The notes beneath the pieces were generated by a model. The model searched no databases, was not told the DNA's origin, and saw only the letters and a list, made by a program, of their open reading frames with translations. This document shows, piece by piece, positions 26,761 through 36,112 of a DNA stretch of 64,000 bases; position 1 is the first letter of the stretch, and each line of letters starts with the position of its first letter. The position numbers and the translations under genes were made by a program. The stretch lies in the NCBI GenBank assembly GCA_016715365.1, contig JADKAM010000012.1, positions 36,024-100,023 of the forward strand, given 5' to 3'. The DNA comes from Chitinophagaceae bacterium (lineage in GTDB: Bacteria > Bacteroidota > Bacteroidia > Chitinophagales > Chitinophagaceae).

Positions 26761-27954
26761 TTAAGGCTTTTCAAAAAACGCCACATTTCCACCCACCCAT
26801 TCTTTGTTTTTATTATAGCGTGTACCAATCATTTTCCCTTTGCTTAATCTTGCCAGGTTATGTACACCAACCGGCCTGTCCCATTCTTTTTTCCAGAAAT
26901 AAAACAAACGTATCTCCGCTTTGGCAGGCTCTTCGGGGGTTTCAATCACATCAGCGTATTTTACTTTCTTTTGCAGTATCCAGTTTTCGGGGTCTTTTAC
27001 GGCCTCAATATCTTCGGGTGTGACATCAATTACTACGCCCATGCCGGCAAAAGAGAATAAAGGTTTTAACACATAATTCTCCAGGTCGGCAGGCATTTGT
27101 TTTAACTCGTTTAAAAAATAAGTTTGTGGTACGTAAGGGTTTTCTATAAAAGGTAAAGTGAATTTACTGATGCGGTAAAACCAGTTTGGATGCGGTGCCC
27201 ATTCCACATCATACGGTTTGGTAAGATCAACCACATCGCCCAGGTCTTCCTGCTTTTGCAGGTCATCAAAAATAACGCGGTTATAAATTCTTTTAATGGG
27301 TGTTTTCACGCCGTTGTTATCGTAAAATAATTTGTCACCTTCTGCAATTAATTTGGTAAGGCAAACCATTTTAATACCCAGCAATTGTTCGGTGCAATAA
27401 AAATCAATACGGGTCTTTTGTTTTTCCGGAAAAATTTCCAGCAGTATTACATTTTCAGGATTAAGGTCGCCAACAATAATATCTTTCAGCAATTGAATGT
27501 ATGTTTCTTTGGTATAACCATTTAAATAAGGAGAAAAATTATCGGGCAGTTCGGCATACTCGGCAGTTAACTCCGAATGAAATGCCTGGAAAGCATACAG
27601 CGTAGGGAATCCCTGCATCTCAATTAACTGAGGCTCCAGTTCTCCTGTTTCGTTTTCACATATACCAAAATCAAAAACCAGGAATTCGGTATGGCTGCTT
27701 TCGTTTGGCACTTTTACATTTTCGGGAATGCCACGATCGGTAAGTGCAATAAATTTCGGATCAACAATCACATCAATAATATCTTCGCAGGCATGCAGCA
27801 TTTTTGCTGTAAAATCTTTGGGAACAAATACCGGTGTTTCTGCATTTCTGAAATCAAGCGAACCGGGGTACAGGTTTTCCATTTTTACCATATAGGCATC
27901 ATATTTCTCTTTGGTAAAATTGGCGTTGAATTTTTTTCTTAATTCTTTTATCAT
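26761..27954 (-). CDS. ATP-grasp-like ligase of unknown substrate
   Basis: A 397-aa soluble protein that looks like a divergent ATP-grasp enzyme. The central region ends in ENYVLKPLFSFAGMGVVIDV (nucleotide-binding strand and glycine-rich loop, about residues 293-312). An acidic/basic metal-site-like segment follows (AKAEIRLFYFWKKEW), then ARLSKGKMIGTRYNKN. The N-terminal half carries VFDFGICENETGELEPQLIEMQGFPTLYAFQ. It lies between an amidotransferase and a helical protein on the same strand and opposite a PGM1-like ATP-grasp ligase. Making an amide or peptide bond is the likely chemistry; the substrate is unknown. Confidence 0.6.
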   Translation of the reverse strand: MIKELRKKFNANFTKEKYDAYMVKMENLYPGSLDFRNAETPVFVPKDFTAKMLHACEDIIDVIVDPKFIALTDRGIPENVKVPNESSHTEFLVFDFGICENETGELEPQLIEMQGFPTLYAFQAFHSELTAEYAELPDNFSPYLNGYTKETYIQLLKDIIVGDLNPENVILLEIFPEKQKTRIDFYCTEQLLGIKMVCLTKLIAEGDKLFYDNNGVKTPIKRIYNRVIFDDLQKQEDLGDVVDLTKPYDVEWAPHPNWFYRISKFTLPFIENPYVPQTYFLNELKQMPADLENYVLKPLFSFAGMGVVIDVTPEDIEAVKDPENWILQKKVKYADVIETPEEPAKAEIRLFYFWKKEWDRPVGVHNLARLSKGKMIGTRYNKNKEWVGGNVAFFEKP

Positions 27955-27983
27955 GTTAAATACGGCTTTGATTTAAAATTACA

Positions 27984-28060
27984 CGAATAATACTAATTAC
28001 ACGAATTAGAGCATGTTAGAATATATATACACTGAAAATTCGTGTAATTAGCGTAATTCG
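27984..28060. repeat. ACGAATTACACGAATT-type dispersed inverted repeat
   Basis: The left arm (27984-28007) and right arm (28037-28060) match over 24 bases with few differences, including the 15-base block CTAATTACACGAATT without mismatch, around a 29-nt spacer. It lies between the amidotransferase and ATP-grasp genes and belongs to the same family as 9924-9986. Confidence 0.75.
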
Positions 28061-28082
28061 CCAAATTTGTGTAACTGAATTT

Positions 28083-28928
28083 CTAAACCTCCACCAGTTG
28101 CAGGTTATCTACGGCACGAAGTAAAAAATTGGGAAGTATATGGGTGTAGGTCCACATAATTTTTTCCGGATCGTTTAAATGTTCGATCATAGATTGCCAT
28201 TTTTCCAGGCCATAATTTTCAACCACTGTCTTTTTCTTTTCTTCAGTCTGCAGGTGCAGGCTCATGCCAATAGCATCTGCTTCGGGGTGAAACTGGGTGC
28301 CAATCATATTCTCGTTAAACCTGATCGCCATTACGGCTCTTTCAAGCGGAATATGCGGCCTTTCTTTTTCAATGGCTAAAATAGAAGCACCCATTTGGTG
28401 CAGTTTATTGTGATTGGGCTCGGTAACCTGGTAATCACGGCTGTCAACAGCGTAAAAAGGATCTTTTAAACCATCAAAGATCAGTTCGTCTTTTCCATCA
28501 ATTAAAAGATGCATGGGGAATATGCCAAACGCCGTACTTTTTCTTTTGCCCACTTTGGCGATATGATAATGCCTGCATATTAACTGGAAGGAATGGCAGA
28601 TGAAAAACACCTGCTTTTTTTGAACGTTGCCTTCGTTATTATTCCAGTGTTCTACTTTATCCAGCCAGTTAAAATAAACTTTTTCCCATTCGTTGCCTTC
28701 GCTTTCCAACGGGCTGCCGGGGCCGCCGGTAGAGATATAAATATCGTAACTGAGATCGGGAACCTGTTTTTCCAAACGTACTTCAAATTCATCCCAGGTT
28801 AAATCAAGGTGATTGGCTTCTCCAAACTGGTTAAGGATCTCACGGATACAACGCATGCCCTGGTTGGCAAAGCCCTCATACATATCCAATATCGCTATAC
28901 GGATGGATTTCTTTTCTGTCCAGTTCAT
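28083..28928 (-). CDS. Class I glutamine amidotransferase
   Basis: A 281-aa GATase-I protein starting at MNWTEKKSIRIAILDMYEG; longer in-frame starts up to 28970 add unrelated residues. The oxyanion strand ISTGGPGSPLES, the nucleophile in FFICHSFQLICRHY (Cys in CHS) and the His-Glu pair in GTQFHPEADA are all present, so glutaminase activity is expected. The C-terminal ~60 residues are extra to the core. It has no fused synthetase domain, so the ammonia must be used by a separate enzyme. The adjacent ATP-grasp proteins are the obvious candidates. Confidence 0.85.
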   Translation of the reverse strand: MNWTEKKSIRIAILDMYEGFANQGMRCIREILNQFGEANHLDLTWDEFEVRLEKQVPDLSYDIYISTGGPGSPLESEGNEWEKVYFNWLDKVEHWNNNEGNVQKKQVFFICHSFQLICRHYHIAKVGKRKSTAFGIFPMHLLIDGKDELIFDGLKDPFYAVDSRDYQVTEPNHNKLHQMGASILAIEKERPHIPLERAVMAIRFNENMIGTQFHPEADAIGMSLHLQTEEKKKTVVENYGLEKWQSMIEHLNDPEKIMWTYTHILPNFLLRAVDNLQLVEV

Positions 28929-29120
28929 ATACAAACATACCATTTTTTTAAGAGCAGATCTTTTACGCAATCCTCATTATTTATTAACGGTTGTGGATTA
29001 AAATAATTTTAATAAGATGGCTATCAGTAATAAAGTGATATTATTCTTTATCCACTATGACCAAACTCATGGATTTCGCCTGATTTAATGACAAACTTGT
29101 GTACCGGTAAATAAATTAGA

Positions 29121-30698
29121 ATGGAACAGAACTATAACGAAACAAAGCCTGTTCAAAAATTGTTTAATTATTGCACAGACTGTAAGCCCAAACCTGGCTC
29201 GCCGGAAGAACTGGAGGCATTTGCTAACATTCAGTTGGGTTTGTGTAATCAGTTTGAATTATTTTTTCCGGATAACCTGGCTTCTAAAACGATTGTAGTC
29301 ATTCCAAGCCTGTCGCTCGACCAGGAAGTGCTGGCCAAGGTTAAAGGATCACTGCATTACGAAGAAAGATTACTTTGTTTGCTGATGTTGCTGCGCATGC
29401 CCCGGGCCAATGTGATCTATGTCAGCAGTATGCCCATAGATCCGGTTATTATTGATTATTACCTGCACCTGTTGCCGGGTATAACCGGTTATCATGCATG
29501 GCAAAGGTTAACGTTAATCTCCTGTTATGATGCTTCGCCCGTTCCACTCACCAAAAAAATTTTACAAAGGCCCCGGCTTATTCAAAGAATTAAGCAGGCT
29601 ATACCTCCGGGTAATGTGGCACATATTGCCTGTTTTAATACCACACCTTTAGAGCGTACTTTGTCTGTACAACTTGACATTCCAATTTATGGTTGCGATC
29701 CTTCACTGGTTTACCTGGGTACCAAAAGCGGCAGCCGCCGAACTTTTATGAAAGCAGGAGTACCTGTTCCAACCGGTGCCGAAAATTTAACGGGGTATGA
29801 TGATATTTTACATGCCATTGTTGCTTTAAAAGACATGCATCCGGAGATTAAAAAAGCGGTAGTTAAATTAAATGATGGTTTTTCCGGTGAAGGAAATGCT
29901 GTAATGCAATATCCCGGGGAGCTTTGCGGCAGGGAACTGGAGGATTGGCTGAAAGATAACCTGATTAAAATACTGAAACCCGTTTCACCGGATATAAGCG
30001 TAGATATGTTTCTTGAAAAATTTATTTTGATGGAAGGTATTGTAGAGGCTTATGTAGAAGGGAAAGAAAAAACTTCGCCATCGGTGCAATGCCGTATTAA
30101 CCCCATGGGTGATATTGATATTATTTCAACGCACGACCAGGTTTTAAGCGGGGAAGACGGACAGGTTTTTGAGGGTGCTCATTTTCCGGCAGATGAAGAA
30201 TACCGAACCACCATTGCACAGATGACCCGGTGTGTAGCAGAAGTTTTAAAGCAGGAAGGAGTGGTTGGCCGCTTTGGTGTTGATTTTATTTCGGTAAAGG
30301 AAAACAACGAATGGACACACCAGGCTATTGAAATTAACCTGCGTAAAGGCGGAACTACACATCCGTTTTTAATGCTGCAGTTTTTAACCAACGGGCATTA
30401 CAATGAAGCAACGGGTATTTTTGAAACCCCTAACGGGCAACAGTTGTATTATTTTGCATCAGATAATGTGCAGAGCAATGCCTACAAGGGTTTAACACCA
30501 CAAGACCTGATTGATATTGCCATGTTTCATGGACTGCATTTTGACGGGGCTACACAAAAAGGAGTTATGTTTCACATGATCAGCGCCTTATCACAGTATG
30601 GAAAAATGGGCATTGTCTGTATCGGTTCCTCAAGAGCCGAAGCATATGCATACTACCTGAAAACCATAGCCGTGCTGGATGCTGAAACGGAAGAATAG
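29121..30698 (+). CDS. PGM1-like ATP-grasp peptide/carboxylate-amine ligase
   Basis: A 525-aa soluble protein of the type annotated as peptide ligase PGM1-related, named after the pheganomycin ligase that joins a peptide to a nonproteinogenic amino acid. Visible features are YGCDPSLVYLGTKSGSRRTFMKAGVPVPTG (entry to the ATP-grasp fold, about residues 190-220), the nucleotide-binding KAVVKLNDGFSGEGNAVM (about 251-268), EAYVEGKE, and the metal-site segment RFGVDFISVKENNEWTHQAIEINLRKGGTTHP (about 387-418). It is divergent from the amidotransferase gene, 192 nt away. It is probably part of one pathway with the three minus-strand genes. Confidence 0.75.
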   Translation: MEQNYNETKPVQKLFNYCTDCKPKPGSPEELEAFANIQLGLCNQFELFFPDNLASKTIVVIPSLSLDQEVLAKVKGSLHYEERLLCLLMLLRMPRANVIYVSSMPIDPVIIDYYLHLLPGITGYHAWQRLTLISCYDASPVPLTKKILQRPRLIQRIKQAIPPGNVAHIACFNTTPLERTLSVQLDIPIYGCDPSLVYLGTKSGSRRTFMKAGVPVPTGAENLTGYDDILHAIVALKDMHPEIKKAVVKLNDGFSGEGNAVMQYPGELCGRELEDWLKDNLIKILKPVSPDISVDMFLEKFILMEGIVEAYVEGKEKTSPSVQCRINPMGDIDIISTHDQVLSGEDGQVFEGAHFPADEEYRTTIAQMTRCVAEVLKQEGVVGRFGVDFISVKENNEWTHQAIEINLRKGGTTHPFLMLQFLTNGHYNEATGIFETPNGQQLYYFASDNVQSNAYKGLTPQDLIDIAMFHGLHFDGATQKGVMFHMISALSQYGKMGIVCIGSSRAEAYAYYLKTIAVLDAETEE

Positions 30699-30774
30699 AA
30701 AATTAAAAAAGCCAAAATTAAAGAAGTCAAAAAAAACAGTACTTGCCGATGCTGCTTTTGGATTTTTTAATTTT
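30699..30774. terminator. Long AT-rich hairpin between convergent genes
   Basis: AAAATTAAAAAAGCCAAAA (30699-30717) pairs with TTTTGGATTTTTTAATTTT (30756-30774) with one mismatch. It lies between the PGM1-like and type IX cargo stop codons and can serve either direction. It resembles the AATTAAAAATGAAAAAT repeat at 50039. Confidence 0.6.
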
Positions 30775-30784
30775 GACTTTGCTT

Positions 30785-33262
30785 TTATCTTAATAAAATC
30801 ACTGTTCCTTTCATTTCCACCACGCTTCCGTTCTTATCAATGCCCTTTATCATCCACACATAAGTGCCCGATGAAGCCGGTTTACCTTTTAAGGTTCCAT
30901 CCCAGCCCTTCATCCATGCTCTAGTCTGGTACATCAATGAACCAAAGCGGTCAAACACCCGAAAATATTCTGTACTGCTGATGCCTACCGGCGTAGGGAA
31001 GAATACATCATTCAAACCATCGCCGTTGGGTGTAAAGGCATTGGGTAAATAATAAGTCGGCCCTTCGTAGGCTTTTACAAATATGGTATCTTCATCGGTA
31101 CAGCCAATGGCATCGGTAATGTGTACGTAAAAATAGGTATCGTTATAAATGATTGCCTGCGGGTTTGCAATAAAAGGATTATTCAAAGGCCCTGCAGGAC
31201 TCCAGACAAAATCAGTTGCGTTGCGGCCGGTACCCAGTAACTGGTGCTGCCTGCCCAGTATGGCATTGGTATCATTGCCTGCAAATGCCACCAGTTGGGG
31301 CTGCATGGTTACAATCACACTGTCGGTTACAGAAAAATTACAGCCGTAATTATCAGTTACTGTTAAGGTAAACTGCCGGGTGGTATCTAACCTTACTCCC
31401 GTTACTGCAGTATTGGGGCTGGTTAATGAATCCGGCGGGCTCCAGGCAAAATTTACGGTGCCCGATAAATTGGTTGCGCTGCCAAACAGTGTAGCGTTTG
31501 TTTTGTAGCAAACGGTCGTATCCCTGCCGGCATTAGCAATTGGTTTATGTAAAACATTTATTGTTATGGAGTCGTTTCTGGTACAAAGCCCCCATTTGGC
31601 AATGAGATAATATTTTGTGGTGTCGGTTGGTGTGGCAATGGGTGTTCTTACGGTATCAAAATTTAAAGTGGCCCGGGGTGTCCATTTAAAAGTATCGGTT
31701 AATGCATTGGTTTGTGGAATTAATGTGATGCCGGTTCCAAAACAAATGGTGCTGTCGGCGCCAAGTTCAAGGCGCATGGTATCAATTAAAGCGATGGTTC
31801 CAGATAAAGATGCCATACAGCCATAAGCATCCCGAACTATAAGGTTATTATAAGTTCCTACAGATAAGTTCAAAAACTGATTTGCAGGCTGATAAGTAAC
31901 ACCATTATCTTTTGAATATTCATAACCAGGGTTTCCCCCTGCGGCGGCAATTTCAATAATTCCATCGTTGTTTGCACATGACGCATCAGTGATTATTGAA
32001 GCTGCTGTAATTGACAAAGATTGATAAACTGTAACTGATGTAAAGCCTCCACACAAAGATGCTACAACCCTTGCATTAACAGTATAATTGCCGGCCAAAA
32101 CATTAAATACAGGAGATAACTGCCAGGTAGTTCCTCCATCAATTGAATATTCTATGTTAGGAGCTACAGGAGATGTAACCGTTATTTTTCCCAGGCCGCC
32201 GTTGCAACGGGCACTGTCAATGGTTGTAAGAATTGGATTGAGTGTTTTACGAACGATCATAGTATCTGACCCTTCTGTTTGTATAGCCGGATTATCACAC
32301 TGCCGGTAAAAAGCCCTTACCACATAACTCATACTGTCTTCAGATTGACAAACCGGCGAAAAAGTGGCTTCCAGTTCTCCATTACCCAACGCAACAGTAG
32401 TACCGGTTGCCATCCATGCCCCGTTTTTATAAAGTGCCACACTATCTAAAAGGGATGTTGTACCGCTCGGTACAAAACGCCAGCCTTCGTTTGAAGCATT
32501 CCATACCGCATTGTTTCTGCCGGGTACAGCTCTTGCCAGGTCCTGATTCCAGTTTTGTATGCCCATGATTGCACGCCCGTTATTGGTACTGGTACCGCAG
32601 GCAAATGGTTTATCCCTGAGGAACATATCAATGATCCCGGTTCCTTCATACAAAACAATTTGCTGTGTAACCAGTTCGGCAGGGCAGTCATAGTAGGGAA
32701 CTTTATGAAAATTTAAAACGAATTTTCTGCACGGTGCAGTGCCCACAATAATGTATTCCATTTTCCTGTCGGGCTGTTGCGGAGAAGTGGTAGCCGGATT
32801 CGGGTCAATATCGTGAAAGGGCCCCATAATGGTGGCCCTGGGGTAGGTTGCATTTGGTATTGGAACACCGGCATTGATTACATAATCATTAAAACCACCC
32901 TGCAGTGATACATCAAAAGAAATAACCCCATTGGTACCTACTACCAGCGAATTATAATTGGCACCGTAATAACAAAAAGTAAAAGGTAAAGTTATAATGG
33001 GAGAAAATTGATCATCCTGGTATGAAGGATCAACCAAAATTCCGCCAGGGTTTGTAAAAGGGAATGGCTGATAAGGTATTGATACAACCTGGTAATCATC
33101 AGTAGTTCTCACATCCGGTATTCTTGCTTTTAAATCGAGGCAGGTTTGCAGGCATGAAATAGTGGTATCATTTCCGGCTGCCACACTAAAGCAGGACTGG
33201 GATTTTGCTGAATGGGTGAAAAGAAAAAATGCGAGTAAGCTAAACAGTAAAATTTTCTTCAT
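30785..33262 (-). CDS. Large secreted protein with type IX type-B (gliding-motility) sorting domain
   Basis: An 825-aa cell-surface protein. The ATG at 33262 opens the signal peptide MKKILLFSLLAFFLFTHSAKSQ. The N-terminal part is a globular domain (PYQPFPFTNPGGILVDPSYQ onward). Repeats of SprB-like and Ig/PKD-like type follow (PNIEYSIDGGTTWQ, YEYSKDNGVTYQPANQF, ADSTICFGTGITL). The last ~85 residues form the type-B sorting domain, with LPNAFTPNGDGLNDVF, FRVFDRFGSLMY, WDGTLKGKPASSGTYVW and a C-terminal MKGTVILLR. It is exported by the system to which PorW belongs. Surface adhesion or matrix function is likely; the ligand is unknown. Confidence 0.9.
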   Translation of the reverse strand: MKKILLFSLLAFFLFTHSAKSQSCFSVAAGNDTTISCLQTCLDLKARIPDVRTTDDYQVVSIPYQPFPFTNPGGILVDPSYQDDQFSPIITLPFTFCYYGANYNSLVVGTNGVISFDVSLQGGFNDYVINAGVPIPNATYPRATIMGPFHDIDPNPATTSPQQPDRKMEYIIVGTAPCRKFVLNFHKVPYYDCPAELVTQQIVLYEGTGIIDMFLRDKPFACGTSTNNGRAIMGIQNWNQDLARAVPGRNNAVWNASNEGWRFVPSGTTSLLDSVALYKNGAWMATGTTVALGNGELEATFSPVCQSEDSMSYVVRAFYRQCDNPAIQTEGSDTMIVRKTLNPILTTIDSARCNGGLGKITVTSPVAPNIEYSIDGGTTWQLSPVFNVLAGNYTVNARVVASLCGGFTSVTVYQSLSITAASIITDASCANNDGIIEIAAAGGNPGYEYSKDNGVTYQPANQFLNLSVGTYNNLIVRDAYGCMASLSGTIALIDTMRLELGADSTICFGTGITLIPQTNALTDTFKWTPRATLNFDTVRTPIATPTDTTKYYLIAKWGLCTRNDSITINVLHKPIANAGRDTTVCYKTNATLFGSATNLSGTVNFAWSPPDSLTSPNTAVTGVRLDTTRQFTLTVTDNYGCNFSVTDSVIVTMQPQLVAFAGNDTNAILGRQHQLLGTGRNATDFVWSPAGPLNNPFIANPQAIIYNDTYFYVHITDAIGCTDEDTIFVKAYEGPTYYLPNAFTPNGDGLNDVFFPTPVGISSTEYFRVFDRFGSLMYQTRAWMKGWDGTLKGKPASSGTYVWMIKGIDKNGSVVEMKGTVILLR

Positions 33263-33358
33263 TGCAGTATAATTGGCAGTATTTTGTGCTCTCAAGATAA
33301 TTAAAATCTTTCAAACGCAGACTGCACCTGCAAAGAGGTTACTAACATAACCTGTATA

Positions 33359-35290
33359 TTAAAATTTCCATCTCACAAAAGCCTCCATGGCAGCGTATTG
33401 TGTAAGTCCAAGGCGGGCATACAATTTTGCTGTATTTGCATTGCGTTCTTCGGCACGCTGCCAGAACTCACGGTCATCGCTGCCCTGGAAAGGCACACTG
33501 TCTTTTTGCGATTGGTGTATAAAAATACCATGGCGTTTTTTTACCACCTGGTCGGGGCTCATGGGTATGGCCATTTCAATTTCGGTAATATCCCATTCCT
33601 GCCAGGCACCTTTGTACAGCCAGAGCCAGCAGTCGGAGATCCAGTGAGTCGTGAGTTGTGAGTCGTGCGTGGCTTTAATCCGTTTCAGCGCCTCTATCAC
33701 CACATCAAAACAAACTTTGTGTGTGCCATGCGGATCGGCAAAATCGCCGGCACAATAAATCTGATGTGGTTTTATTTCATTCAACAGATCAATGGTTTTC
33801 TGTACATCCGCTTCACCCATCGGATTTTTTTCAATGGTGCCGGTTTCATAAAAAGGCAGGTTCATAAAATGTATCTGCTCATTTTTCAACCCAACATATT
33901 TGCAGGTGGCTTTGGCTTCGCATCTTCTTATCAATCCTTTAATGGCACGTATGGCTTCAGTGTCTTTTTCACTGCTTGTTTTTATTTTTAAAAAAGCGGT
34001 GGCTTCATCCAGTATATTTTTACTCTTGGTTTCATCTATGTCAAACATACTTTCGAAACCTACAGCAAAGTCAATAAAGCGGGTTACAAACTCATCGGTA
34101 ACAGCAATATTGCCACTGGTCTGGTAAGCCACATGTACATCATGTCCCTGGTCGTGCAGGCGCATGAAAGTGCCGCCCATGCTGATGATATCGTCATCGG
34201 GGTGAGGGGAGAAGAGTACCACTTTTTTTGGGAACGGTTCATTTCGTTCGGGATGATTGGTGCGGTATTCAGATACTTTTCCGCCCGGCCATCCGGTAAT
34301 ACTGTCTCTTAATAAATAATAAACCTGCAGGTTAATTTCGTAAGCATCGCCTTTTTCTACCAGCAGGTCGCTGAGGCCATTATCGTTGTAATCGATATTA
34401 GTTAAACTTAAAACGGGCTTATTCAGTTTCATTGCCAGGTTTACCACGGCACGTTTTATCATCGTGTTGGTCCACTCGCATTCGCCTGTAAGCCAAGGAC
34501 TCTTAATGCGGGTTAATTCGCTGGCACATGTCTCGTCAATTACAAACATGCAGTCATCATGATTCTGCAAAAGCGAAGCAGGCAGATCTTCGGTATCAAT
34601 ATCTTCTACTGCTTTTTTAATTACCGGGGCCTTCGTTTGGCCCCAGGCCATTAAAATTATTTTTTTAGATTTTAAGATGGTGTTGATGCCCATGGTAATG
34701 GCCATACGTGGTACCTGCGTCATATTACCAAACTCGTAGGCATTGGCAATGCGGGTGCTGTTGTCTAAACTGATCAACCTTGTTTTTGAGTTGATACTGC
34801 TGCCTGGTTCGTTAAAACCAATGTGGCCATTAACACCAATGCCCAGTATCTGCATGTCAAGTCCGCCTGCATCTTCAATTTGTTTTTCGTAACTGATGCA
34901 ATGCTCTTTCACTTTGTCTTTTGGTATCATGCCATCGGGCAGGTGATAATTGTTGGGATCAATATCGGTTTGCTCAAATAAATTCTTGCGCATAAAATAA
35001 TGATAACTCTGCAGCGCATCTTTATTCATGGGGTAATACTGATCAAGGTTGAATGTGATGACGTTTTTAAAACTCAACCCTTCTTCTTTATGCATACGCA
35101 CCAGCTCGGCATATAATGTTTTGGGCGATGAACCGGTTGCCAGGCCAATGACAGGCTTTTTACCTTCAGCTTCTTTTTCTTTGATGAGTGCTGCAATTTC
35201 TTTTGCAACAAAGGCAGAGCCAGAGCCGGAGTCGGGAAATATTTTTACCGGAATTTTTTCTAAAGAATCGGTGAGGTCTATTTTAGTCAT
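33359..35290 (-). CDS. nagB: Glucosamine-6-phosphate deaminase fused to a PIG-L/LmbE-type deacetylase
   Basis: A 643-aa two-domain protein typical of Bacteroidota. Residues about 1-270 are NagB, with LATGSSPKTLYAEL, FNLDQYYPMNKDALQSY and GVNGHIGFNEPGSS, converting glucosamine-6-phosphate to fructose-6-phosphate and ammonia. Residues about 350-620 are a PIG-L fold with the metal motif SPHPDDDIISMGG (about 362) and the DPHGTH block, consistent with N-acetylglucosamine deacetylation. The nearby GH20 hexosaminidase supplies the amino sugar, so the region degrades chitin- or peptidoglycan-type glycans. An in-frame stretch at 33645-33669 is made of the dispersed GAGTYGTG word. Confidence 0.92.
   Translation of the reverse strand: MTKIDLTDSLEKIPVKIFPDSGSGSAFVAKEIAALIKEKEAEGKKPVIGLATGSSPKTLYAELVRMHKEEGLSFKNVITFNLDQYYPMNKDALQSYHYFMRKNLFEQTDIDPNNYHLPDGMIPKDKVKEHCISYEKQIEDAGGLDMQILGIGVNGHIGFNEPGSSINSKTRLISLDNSTRIANAYEFGNMTQVPRMAITMGINTILKSKKIILMAWGQTKAPVIKKAVEDIDTEDLPASLLQNHDDCMFVIDETCASELTRIKSPWLTGECEWTNTMIKRAVVNLAMKLNKPVLSLTNIDYNDNGLSDLLVEKGDAYEINLQVYYLLRDSITGWPGGKVSEYRTNHPERNEPFPKKVVLFSPHPDDDIISMGGTFMRLHDQGHDVHVAYQTSGNIAVTDEFVTRFIDFAVGFESMFDIDETKSKNILDEATAFLKIKTSSEKDTEAIRAIKGLIRRCEAKATCKYVGLKNEQIHFMNLPFYETGTIEKNPMGEADVQKTIDLLNEIKPHQIYCAGDFADPHGTHKVCFDVVIEALKRIKATHDSQLTTHWISDCWLWLYKGAWQEWDITEIEMAIPMSPDQVVKKRHGIFIHQSQKDSVPFQGSDDREFWQRAEERNANTAKLYARLGLTQYAAMEAFVRWKF
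33645..33669. repeat. GAGTCGTGAGTTGTGAGTCGTG word repeat inside nagB
   Basis: A 25-base stretch of TGAGTCG/TGAGTTG words lies inside the nagB coding frame and is translated on the minus strand as THDSQLTTH, between RIKA and WISDCWLW. It looks like a translated copy of the word repeats seen between genes at 17271, 41064 and 50677. Confidence 0.5.
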
Positions 35291-35304
35291 AATAGTTGGT
35301 TGCG

Positions 35305-35399
35305 GGTGTCAGGCCACTACGAAAAGTGCCTGCTTAAAATAATATCAGCATAACAAAGAATCTATAACAGCATAACTGATTGTAGTGGCCAGACACCTA
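35305..35399. repeat. 95-bp inverted-repeat element (unit A) next to REP-type transposase
   Basis: Left arm GGTGTCAGGCCACTAC (35305-35320) pairs with right arm GTAGTGGCCAGACACC (35382-35397) with one mismatch, around a ~60-nt core. A second copy in opposite orientation is at 36113-36208. The arms and the first ~30 bases of the two copies align; the cores differ. The element lies between the transposase stop and the nagB start. Confidence 0.85.
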
Positions 35400-35413
35400 T
35401 TAGAACCACTAAG

Positions 35414-36031
35414 TTAAAATATTCTCTCAATTATATCGTCGTTTAGTTCGCTTATATAATCTTTTTTAAAATCAATTTCAGATAATTCCAACAACTTTAT
35501 CGCCAACGATTTATTACAAATTGTTCCTTTTCTCTCATTATAAAAATCTGGATAAGAAGAATAGGGCCATTCCGCCAAATGGTTTACCAACTTTGCTTTT
35601 AAAGGATTTTGGTGTAGATAATGAAAACAGGTTAACAAATACTCACAGGTTGATAAATTTTCAATCAGGCTATTGGAGCCTGTTAATAATTTTGCTTTGG
35701 TTTTCTTTTGAAAAAGATTGCCGGTTGCTTTGTTTTGGATGTTGACTGCTTTGGTATACGAGCTTAAGGTTTTGCCAATTGTTTTAGAGAGATTTTGCAT
35801 GTACGTTTCTTTATTGGCTAAAACTATGTTTTTGCAACCTTCCTCATTTGGTACCAGCATAACATGAAAATGATTGGGCATTAGACAATAGCACAGAACA
35901 TCTGCATATTTTTTCCATTCGGTTTTTATTTTTTGCAGGAAATAAAGATAATTCGCATCATTGAAAAAGATGGGTTGCTTATTATTGCCACGATTGTAAA
36001 CATGATAGATTTGATTGGGTCCGAAATGCAT
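35414..36031 (-). CDS. REP-associated tyrosine transposase (IS200-like Y1/HUH family)
   Basis: A 205-aa HUH single-strand transposase. The opening FGPNQIYHVYNRGNNKQPIF, the metal-binding HUH motif in CLMPNHFHVMLVPNEEG (about residues 50-65) and the catalytic-tyrosine helix in CFHYLHQNPLKAKLV are all present. The protein is complete and the frame intact. Short inverted elements in opposite orientation flank the gene on both sides (35305-35399 and 36113-36208). That is the expected arrangement of a REP-type transposase with the palindromes it may mobilise. It was probably inserted between nagB and the hexosaminidase gene. Confidence 0.9.
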   Translation of the reverse strand: MHFGPNQIYHVYNRGNNKQPIFFNDANYLYFLQKIKTEWKKYADVLCYCLMPNHFHVMLVPNEEGCKNIVLANKETYMQNLSKTIGKTLSSYTKAVNIQNKATGNLFQKKTKAKLLTGSNSLIENLSTCEYLLTCFHYLHQNPLKAKLVNHLAEWPYSSYPDFYNERKGTICNKSLAIKLLELSEIDFKKDYISELNDDIIERIF

Positions 36032-36112
36032 GGCATTGGCTTTATTATCAAATTTACATTGTATAATTTATTTCAGCAGTGGCAGCTTTAATTTGACGGT
36101 GGCTTTTGTGCT

